This document shows, piece by piece, positions 57,995 to 64,000 of a stretch of DNA of 64,000 nucleotides. The notes beneath the pieces were generated by a model, which made no database searches, was not told the origin of the DNA, and was given only the letters and a program-made list of their open reading frames with translations. How positions within the stretch are numbered: position 1 is the first letter of the stretch; the number at the start of each line of letters is the position of its first letter. A program made the position numbers and the translations under genes. Source of the stretch: Lysobacter sp. K5869 (GTDB lineage: Bacteria > Pseudomonadota > Gammaproteobacteria > Xanthomonadales > Xanthomonadaceae); assembly GCF_018847975.1 (NCBI RefSeq), contig NZ_CP072597.1:744001-808000 (forward strand), written 5' to 3'.

Positions 57995-58470
57995 CTTGTA
58001 GGAGCGGCGTGAGCCGCGACCGCGGCACTGCGTTTGCGCCGCAGACGGGAGGTCGCGGGTCGCGGCTTACGCCGCTCCTACAGGGAGTTTTCGGCGAATT
58101 CGTTGGGGTGGAGATTCGCGTGTCGCTGGCGCGATCTTCGTTCCGGGGCTGTTCGCGACATCGCGCAGGCGCCGCAAGTGTGGTGGCGCGGTCGCGGCTT
58201 GCGCCGCTCCTACAGGTGGCTGTCGGCGGATTCGTCGGTGTTGGGCGCCGTGGGGCGCGGGTTTCGGGCGGCAGGGGCGCTCCGACGTCGTGCAGGCGTC
58301 GCAAGCGCGGTGACGCGGTCGCGACTTGCGTCGCTCCTACAGGTAGCTGTCGGCGGATTCGTCGGAGTTGGGCGCCGTGGGGCGCGGGCTTCGGGCGGCA
58401 GGGGCGCTCCGACGTCGTGCGGGCGTCGCGAGCGCGGTGGCGCGGTCGCGGCTTACGCCGCTCCTACGGG
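57995..58470. repeat. REP-like array with a 127-base tandem period
   Basis: Five REP-like cores are present: 57995-58021 in one orientation and 58058-58082, 58190-58215, 58317-58342, 58444-58470 in the other (GGTCGCGGCTTACGCCGCTC form). The last three are exactly 127 bases apart, and the interval shares GTCGGCGGATTCGTCGG, GGGCGCCGTGGGGCGCGGG and GGGGCGCTCCGACGTCGTGC. The block occupies the gap between the AtoE start and the second RidA stop; nothing else is seen. Confidence 0.85.
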
Positions 58471-58487
58471 TAGGCCAGAGGTTCGCG

Positions 58488-58988
58488 TCAGTCCTTGGCG
58501 CCGATGTTCACGCGCGGCGCCTTGCCGGAGCCGATCACCGCTTCGGCCCGCAGTTCGAAGGTCGCGTCCTTGGAGTACAGGCCGCTCACGGCCACCGCCG
58601 TCCACGCGGGGTAGTGATCCTTGAAGAATTCGCGATGCACTTTCAGCACCGGTTCGATCCGCCGACGGAATTCGGCCTGGTCGCGGGCGACGTGGAAGCT
58701 CTGCAGCTCGATCACGTCGTCCAGGTCGGCGCCGGCGCTGCGCAGATGCGCGCGCAGTTCGACGAACAGCGCGCGCGCCTTGGCTTCGTCGTCGGCGCCG
58801 TCGAGGGCGGGGATGCCGGAGACGATGACGCGGTCGCCGATGCGCACCACCGGCGAGTAATGCAGGTCGCGGTAGGAGCTTTCCCAGCCCGGCGGGGCGA
58901 AATGCTCGCGGGTCGGCGCCTCGCCGGGCGCGGCGATCGCGCCGCAGCAGGCGAGCGATAAGGACAACGACAGCAACGGTTTCAGCAT
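58488..58988 (-). CDS. Second secreted RidA-like protein
   Basis: The 166-residue protein has a signal peptide (MLKPLLSLSLSLACCGAIAA). The RidA fold is visible in YSPVVRIGDRVIVSGIPAL, RALFVELRAHLRSAGADLDDVIELQSFHV, EPVLKVHREFFKDHYPAWTAVAVSGLYSKDATFELRAEAVIG. The usual catalytic-arginine position before the last strands reads PAWTAVAV, so the classic enamine hydrolase activity is doubtful. It is only distantly related to the RidA gene at 9427-9900. Single gene, with a REP-like array downstream. Confidence 0.8.
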   Translation of the reverse strand: MLKPLLSLSLSLACCGAIAAPGEAPTREHFAPPGWESSYRDLHYSPVVRIGDRVIVSGIPALDGADDEAKARALFVELRAHLRSAGADLDDVIELQSFHVARDQAEFRRRIEPVLKVHREFFKDHYPAWTAVAVSGLYSKDATFELRAEAVIGSGKAPRVNIGAKD

Positions 58989-59201
58989 GGCGGCGCTCCG
59001 CGCGGCGGGATCGACCGCCATTTGCGCATCGCGGCCGCGGCGGCGTCATTGCCCTGGATCACGATTGCGTTGTGCAGAGTTCGCGAGCTCGCGAATGCCG
59101 GCGAAAGTTCGCCTAGCGCGGCGCGAATGCCGCGACCGCGCACACACATACGCGGCTCCGCCACCGACTCGCGCCGCCGCGACGACCGCGCGCGGGAAAC
59201 C

Positions 59202-61262
59202 TCAGTAGTCGCCGGGATCGGCGCTGTAGCGCACCGGCACCACGATCGTCGCGCTGCCGCCGGCGACCAGATCCACCGTCAACGACACGCTGTTGCCGCC
59301 CGCCGCGCCGCCGCTGGCGGCGCCGCAGGCCGAACCCGCGCTCGCGGTGCAGCGCCACGGCGCCGACAAGGTCGCGCCGGCCGGCAAGGTGTCGCTGACC
59401 TGCGCGCCGATGGCCGCGTCGCCACCGTCGTTGTTCACCGTGAGGGTGTACTCGCGGTCCACGCCCGGGGTGTAAGTGGTTTGGTTGTCGGTCTTGCTGA
59501 TGCGCAGGCCGGTCAATGCGGCGCGATTGGTGATGGTGCAAGTCAAGTCGTTGCCCGCGTTCGGCGTCAACGTCCAATCGACCGGGCCGGTCCCGCTCGG
59601 CCCGGCCGGCGCCGGTACCGCGCCGGTGCTGCCGGCGTTGGCGACGCAGGCGATGCTCTTCTGGTAACGCGCGAACGGCGTCGAACCGGCGCTGAGCGCA
59701 TCGCGCAAGGCGTAGCCGGTGCCCGACGCCAGCAGCAGCGCACCGGTGCTGGCGCTGGTGCCCGCGCCGCTGGTGGCGGCGCTGCCGAGAACGTTCGCGC
59801 CCTGCAGCAGGCTCACGGCGAACTGATCGGCCGCGGCCGCGCGCGCGGCGACATCCTTGTTCAAGGTGATGCGCGCGTCGGCCAGCGTCAGCACGTGGTC
59901 CTCGACTTCGCCGTCGTTGGCCGAACCGGTCGGCGTGGCGATCTGCGCGGCGTTGCTGGCGATGCGCAGACGCATATAGCTGCGCCCGGTCTGCACGCCG
60001 GCCGGCACGGTCCAGTTGAGCGCGACCGTGGTGGTGCCGCTGCAGGTCGGGCTGTTGCTCGATACCTCGCCCGGATCGTTGAAATCGCCGTCGCGGTTGA
60101 AGTCGATCCAGCCGCGCACCGTGCCCGGCCCGGTGCAAGCGATCGCCGGCGAGGTGTAGGTGCGGCCGGGCAACGCGGCGATCGTGCCCAAAGGCGTGGC
60201 GAACGCGTCTTCGTCGTCGCTATCGAGCACGTCGTCGCCGTCGGCGTTGGGCGAGTACTGCGCGACCGATTCGGAATCCAGCAACGTGCCCAGGCGCGTG
60301 CTCGGCGGCACCAGATTGGCCAAGGCGAAGGAACTGGCGTGGATGTCGGTGGTCGCGCCCGGCGTCAACGTGCCGCCGCTCCAGGTGAACTGGGCCAGAT
60401 GCACGGCATCGCCGTAACTGGCCGGCGCGTCGCCGTGATCGGTGGTGTCGACCACGACCACGCCCAAGGCCACCGCCGAACCGCCGCCGCCGCGGAACTG
60501 CACGCTGGCGCTGGTCGCGTTCTCCATGAAACCCACGCCCATCGGACCGGACGAGCAGAACGGCGCCGCGCCGAAGCGCAAGGTGCGGGTCGCACCGGTT
60601 TCGGTCAGCAACGCCGGGGTGCCGTTCGCGCAATCGGAGGAACGGAAGCGGTCGATGACCCGCCACACGGTCGGCTGGCCGGCGTTGTTGGCGGCGATCA
60701 TGGCTTGCAGATATTCCGCGCCCGAGGATTGCTCGGCATCGGCCACCACCAGGCCTTCGAGTTGATACGCCGGCGGATTGGGCTGACCCGGCGGGCCGAG
60801 CGTGGCCGAGCAGCTGAAATCGAAATTGACCGTGGTGCCGTTGGCGTTGTTGCGCAGGCCGATGTCCATCGTATTGGCGGTGCCGGTGCCGCCGATGTTG
60901 TACAGATCGTCCAGGCCGTCGCCGGTCCAGTCGCCCGGCCGGTAGATGCGCAGCGACGGCGCGGCGCCGCCGCTGATGTTGCTCAGCGAGCAAGTCACGC
61001 GCAGCTCTTGTCCCGACAGCGGAATCACGTTGGTCACGCTGGTGCCGGCCTGCGGGATCGTGTTGGGCGCGGTGCCCCAATCGAACCAATAGATGTTCTG
61101 CTTGAAGCGGCCCGCGCCGCCGGTGGCGAACTGCGCTTGCGCGGCCAGCGGCAGCATCAGCGCGGCCAGACCGGCGACGGCGACAGCGGGATTCGCGAAC
61201 AGGCTCGCGAACGCGCTCGCGAGCGAAGCGCGCCGGCGGCGCGCGGAACGGGACGAGGTCAT
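59202..61262 (-). CDS. Large secreted protein with CshA/GEVED-like and DUF11-like domains
   Basis: The 686-residue protein has an Arg-rich n-region and a signal (VAVAGLAALMLPLAAQA). Residues about 50-260 resemble the CshA-type fibril domain that opens with WFDWGTAPNTIPQAGTSVTN. A region starting DHGDAPASYGDA (about 280) and the GEVED-like domain (VRGWIDFNRDGDFNDPGEVSS, MRLRIASN, GSANDGEVEDHVLT) follow. Then come a prealbumin-like repeat (ITLNKDVAARAAAADQFAVSL) and one DUF11 domain (LRISKTDNQTTYTPGVDREYTLTVNN). It ends YSADPGDY. Such proteins are surface or secreted adhesin-like proteins. An ATG at 61289 is in frame but adds nine residues. Confidence 0.85.
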   Translation of the reverse strand: MTSSRSARRRRASLASAFASLFANPAVAVAGLAALMLPLAAQAQFATGGAGRFKQNIYWFDWGTAPNTIPQAGTSVTNVIPLSGQELRVTCSLSNISGGAAPSLRIYRPGDWTGDGLDDLYNIGGTGTANTMDIGLRNNANGTTVNFDFSCSATLGPPGQPNPPAYQLEGLVVADAEQSSGAEYLQAMIAANNAGQPTVWRVIDRFRSSDCANGTPALLTETGATRTLRFGAAPFCSSGPMGVGFMENATSASVQFRGGGGSAVALGVVVVDTTDHGDAPASYGDAVHLAQFTWSGGTLTPGATTDIHASSFALANLVPPSTRLGTLLDSESVAQYSPNADGDDVLDSDDEDAFATPLGTIAALPGRTYTSPAIACTGPGTVRGWIDFNRDGDFNDPGEVSSNSPTCSGTTTVALNWTVPAGVQTGRSYMRLRIASNAAQIATPTGSANDGEVEDHVLTLADARITLNKDVAARAAAADQFAVSLLQGANVLGSAATSGAGTSASTGALLLASGTGYALRDALSAGSTPFARYQKSIACVANAGSTGAVPAPAGPSGTGPVDWTLTPNAGNDLTCTITNRAALTGLRISKTDNQTTYTPGVDREYTLTVNNDGGDAAIGAQVSDTLPAGATLSAPWRCTASAGSACGAASGGAAGGNSVSLTVDLVAGGSATIVVPVRYSADPGDY

Positions 61263-61438
61263 GCGGGACTTCCAAACGGCGACGGGCAACGCCGGGCGGC
61301 CGGGCCGCGCGCGCGGAAGAACGCGTTACGCTGATCCCCCGCTTCGGCGTGGCCTCAGTTTGCCTATCGGCGCGTCAACGCCATTTGAAATGCGTCTTCA
61401 TCGCTTGAAATGCGCTGAACCGCTTAACTGAACATCGT

Positions 61439-62350
61439 TCAGCTTGCCGCGTGCGCGCCGCGCACGACGTAGTCCACGGCCAGACCGGCGAAGATCGTCA
61501 GCCCCACCCAATGGTTGTGCAGGAACGCGCGGAAACACCGCTCGCGCTCGCGGCCGCGCGCGATGACGAATTCGTACGCCACCAACGCGATCGCCGCGAT
61601 CAGGCCGGCGTAGTACCACACCCCCAAATCCGCGCGCTGCCCGGCCAAAGCCAAGGCCGCGAACATCAACGCGTAAAGCACGCCGATGGCGATCAGATCC
61701 AAATCGCCGAACAAGATCGCGGTGGATTTGGACCCCATCCTCAGATCGTCTTCGCGATCGACCATCGCGTACCACGTGTCGTACGCGGTCGACCACAAGA
61801 TATTGGCCACGTACAACAACCACGCCACCGCCGGAACCTCGCCGCGCACCGCCGCGAACGCCATCGGAATGCCCCAGCCGAACGCCATGCCCAGATACAC
61901 CTGCGGCAAATGGGTGTAGCGCTTGAGGTAGGGATAACTCGCCGCCAGCACCACGCCGACCACGCTCATCAATATCGTCAACCGGTTCATCGTCGCCACC
62001 AGCGCGAACGCGACCAGCATCAACGCCGCGAACACCGCCAAGGCCTCGCGCCCGCGCAACTCGCCGGTCGCGAGCGGACGGTGCTTGGTGCGCTCCACAT
62101 GCGGATCCAGCCAGCGGTCGGCGTAATCGTTGATCACGCAGCCCGCCGCGCGGGTCAGCCAGACCCCGGCCGAGAACACGAACAAGGTCCACAGCGGCGG
62201 CACCCCGCCGGCCGCGATCCACAGCCCCCACCACGTCGGCCATAACAGCAGCAGCCACCCGATCGGGCGGTCGCCGCGGGTCAGCTTCCAGTACAGCGAC
62301 AGACGCCGCCGCCAATCGGGCGCGGGCAGGTGGGATTGAGCGTGGTCCAT
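61439..62350 (-). CDS. ubiA: 4-hydroxybenzoate polyprenyltransferase
   Basis: The 303-residue membrane enzyme joins the polyprenyl chain to 4-hydroxybenzoate in ubiquinone synthesis. The family motifs are [19 protein letters not shown], the first Asp motif [47 protein letters not shown] and the second Asp motif [15 protein letters not shown]. The start MDHAQSHL (62350) gives the standard length. The same frame stays open upstream but is low complexity. No ubiC lies nearby. Confidence 0.94.
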   Translation of the reverse strand: MDHAQSHLPAPDWRRRLSLYWKLTRGDRPIGWLLLLWPTWWGLWIAAGGVPPLWTLFVFSAGVWLTRAAGCVINDYADRWLDPHVERTKHRPLATGELRGREALAVFAALMLVAFALVATMNRLTILMSVVGVVLAASYPYLKRYTHLPQVYLGMAFGWGIPMAFAAVRGEVPAVAWLLYVANILWSTAYDTWYAMVDREDDLRMGSKSTAILFGDLDLIAIGVLYALMFAALALAGQRADLGVWYYAGLIAAIALVAYEFVIARGRERERCFRAFLHNHWVGLTIFAGLAVDYVVRGAHAAS

Positions 62351-62659
62351 AGCGGTATAGGGTAACGCGTCGGCACTGGGGCGCCCGCGCGTGAGCGGCG
62401 GGTGGAGCGTGCCGGAATTGCCGGAAGGGGCTCGCCCCTGATCGGATTGATTGGGAGGGCCAGACTGGACGGGCCGGACGCGGGACTTGCCGGATCGGCC
62501 CGGTCGGCGGGTGCGCGGGCCGGATAGCGCGCCTGTTCTGGCCGCTTGGCTCGGTACGGACGGCCCTCGGCCCCCGCCGCCGGCCGGATTCACCCAAACC
62601 GCCGGATTCCGTTATGATGCACGGCCGCACGCCGCCCACCGGCCGTGCGCGATCTCTAA

Positions 62660-62736
62660 GCGCCTGTAGCTCAGCCGGATAGAGTAGCGGCTTCCGAAGC
62701 CGTTGGTCGGGGGTTCGAATCCCTCCAGGCGCGCCA
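62660..62736 (+). tRNA. tRNA-Arg (anticodon CCG)
   Basis: The 77-base cloverleaf has an acceptor stem GCGCCTG/CAGGCGC, D-arm AGCTC.AGC..GGATAGAGT, anticodon stem-loop CGGCTTCCGAAGCCG with anticodon CCG, and T-arm GGGGGTTCGAATCCCTCC. The 3' CCA is encoded (62734-62736). A terminator follows 40 bases on. tRNA 3' ends of this kind are common integration sites for genomic islands, and the next gene is of lower GC. Confidence 0.95.
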
Positions 62737-62775
62737 AACACCCCTGTTCGAACCTCTCTATTCCGAGAGCAGCGG

Positions 62776-62806
62776 CCGCCGAAAACGCCTTGTTTTCGGC
62801 GGTTTT
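62776..62806 (+). terminator. Rho-independent terminator after tRNA-Arg
   Basis: An 11-base stem (CCGCCGAAAAC/GTTTTCGGCGG, 62776-62802) with loop GCCTT is followed by TTTT and then a second T-run after a few bases. The remaining 275 bases up to the next gene are AT-richer and hold no supported gene. Confidence 0.85.
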
Positions 62807-63081
62807 CGCGTTTTGGCGTTGGACCAAGGCCGGCGCGGTTTCGACCGAAATGGGGCAGATCAACCCAACTTTTCTCTCTCTTTTCTCAGGTCGTTGGTTT
62901 TTTAGTCCAACGACCAACTCGCGCGCCCCTTTGTTTTCAATAACTTAGCGTTGGTCAAAAAAGACCGGTTTGATGCCAAAGGTGGGGCCCAAAAAAACGT
63001 TCTAACGTGTGCGGAACTCACGAATTGGGCCAAGAGTAGGAATTAGTATCCTTCCCTCCTTCCGCTGACTCTGCGCAAGAC

Positions 63082-63987
63082 ATGCTGACTCTGATCGAGA
63101 AGCTGGCCGTGGCCGAACTGGGAAAGCTTCTGTACGACTTCCTGCCGGCATCAGGGAACAGGGCCACGTCATTTCCGATTGCCGCCGCACAAGCGGGCAT
63201 TCCTGAAAGCTGGCCAATGGGCTTCAGCAAAGGGCCTGGCATCGAACGGATGCTGGAATGGACTCTCGTCAATAGACGAGACCGCATTGCTCCCCTTCTA
63301 GAGGCGATCGTGGGTCAGTCGATGTCGTATCGCGGCAAAGGCAGTAATCCTCTGACGCGCGAGGAAGTCAGCCAAGTCGTTCTGCTAACAGCCAAACTAG
63401 GCGTTCAACTGGTTGAACTCAGCGACCCTGCATTTCTTGATGGATTGGCTCGCCAAGCAAACCCGTCAGCGCCGGCGTCCCCTAAAGCTGAGTCCGTATC
63501 CGTTGCTGTTTTACAGCAGCTCGAACGTCAGCATATCGATTTAGCCTCGCTAGCACCTCATCCTCGCGGGTACGCCTTCGAGAAGTTCCTCTCGGAGCTC
63601 TTCTCTGTTTATGAGTTGGCACCGCGGGCTAGCTTTCGCATCGTTGGGGAGCAGATCGACGGCAGCTTCAGACTCGACCATGAGACATACCTGCTTGAGG
63701 CCAAATGGGTAAACGCACCCGTCGGCGCACAAGATCTCTATGCTTTCACTGGCAAGGTTCAGAACAAGGCCACGTGGGCACGTGGAGTGTTCATTAGCAA
63801 CTCTGGCTTCTCGAGCGAGGGGCTTATCGCGTACGGAAAGCGCAATCCCGTTGTCTGTATCGACGGTTTCGACCTGAACGAGATGCTTCGCCGCCGCCTA
63901 CCCTTCGACGACGTACTTCGAGCCAAAGTACGCCGCGCAGCAGAGACAGGCGATCCGATGGTCCACGTGCGCAATCTATTCCCCTGA
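63082..63987 (+). CDS. Mrr-like restriction endonuclease domain protein
   Basis: The 301-residue protein has an N-terminal helical part (about 1-125) of no known family and a C-terminal PD-(D/E)xK domain of Mrr/REase type: GYAFEKFLSELFSVYEL (Glu167), FRIVGEQIDGSFRLDHETYLLEAKW (Asp193, Glu206, Lys208) and FTGKVQNKATWARGVFISNSGFSSEGL. Such proteins cut modified or foreign DNA and occur in defence islands. The GC of the gene is lower than in the core (hand count of line 63721-63780: 33 of 60). It starts 345 bases past tRNA-Arg, near the window end. The target is unknown. Confidence 0.78.
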   Translation: MLTLIEKLAVAELGKLLYDFLPASGNRATSFPIAAAQAGIPESWPMGFSKGPGIERMLEWTLVNRRDRIAPLLEAIVGQSMSYRGKGSNPLTREEVSQVVLLTAKLGVQLVELSDPAFLDGLARQANPSAPASPKAESVSVAVLQQLERQHIDLASLAPHPRGYAFEKFLSELFSVYELAPRASFRIVGEQIDGSFRLDHETYLLEAKWVNAPVGAQDLYAFTGKVQNKATWARGVFISNSGFSSEGLIAYGKRNPVVCIDGFDLNEMLRRRLPFDDVLRAKVRRAAETGDPMVHVRNLFP

Positions 63988-64000
63988 GGTGAGCGCGGAG

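Overview
The window looks like a chromosomal segment of a high-GC gammaproteobacterium of the Xanthomonadaceae, most likely Lysobacter or a close relative. The reasons are the strongly G/C-ending codon use, the many copies of a REP-like palindrome with the core GTAGGAGCGGCG, the kind of proteins present (I78 inhibitors, a DUF4272 protein, periplasmic RidA proteins, an M64-type peptidase), and a large protein that looks like a type IV secretion effector. The genus is inferred from recalled family resemblance, not from a database search.

Layout. 1-6.3 kb: a lipoprotein gene, then a divergent chaperone-usher (Csu-type) pilus operon. 6.3-10.5 kb: REP-like repeats, an acid phosphatase lipoprotein, an ArsR/SRPBCC pair with a striking palindromic operator, a secreted RidA protein and an acetyltransferase. 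10.5-14.9 kb: a low-GC insert with three tandem paralogous small genes followed by an 804-residue protein that joins an N-terminal PIN-like nuclease domain to a C-terminal XVIPCD-like secretion domain. I read this as an antibacterial RNase effector with an array of cytoplasmic immunity genes, and it is the best candidate for an undescribed system. 14.9-30.5 kb: housekeeping and accessory genes (DUF4272, rep, tdk, RlaP-type nucleotidyltransferase, YiiX-like hydrolase, DUF938 methyltransferase, YegD-like Hsp70) ending in an mrfA-mrfB repair pair. 30.8-35.3 kb: two I78 inhibitor lipoproteins separated by twin 68-base hairpins, a barnase/barstar pair and an MFS exporter.

35.8-42 kb: gltB-gltD (glutamate synthase). 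42.1-46 kb: a lipoprotein, folE, a small acidic protein and a 7TM membrane protein with a degenerate GGDEF domain. 46-51.6 kb: a biotin cluster on the minus strand (bioB-bioF, a repeat, bioH-bioC, then an EamA-type transporter), with a BirA-type operator over the bioB promoter. 52-58 kb: comF with an unusual insertion, a 17-base minisatellite, an M64-type metallopeptidase, a gene-poor 1.2 kb stretch and an AtoE-type transporter. 58-62.4 kb: a REP-like array, a second secreted RidA protein, a large secreted GEVED/DUF11 protein and ubiA. 62.66 kb: tRNA-Arg(CCG) with its terminator, then a lower-GC Mrr-like nuclease gene that may mark the edge of an integrated island.

Themes. The window carries two separate RNase-plus-inhibitor arrangements (PIN effector with an immunity array; secreted barnase with barstar) and a Mrr-like nuclease, against a background of dispersed palindromic repeats that sit at gene ends and probably serve as transcript ends. 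All calls rest on reading the sequence and recalled family knowledge. No similarity search or structure prediction was run.
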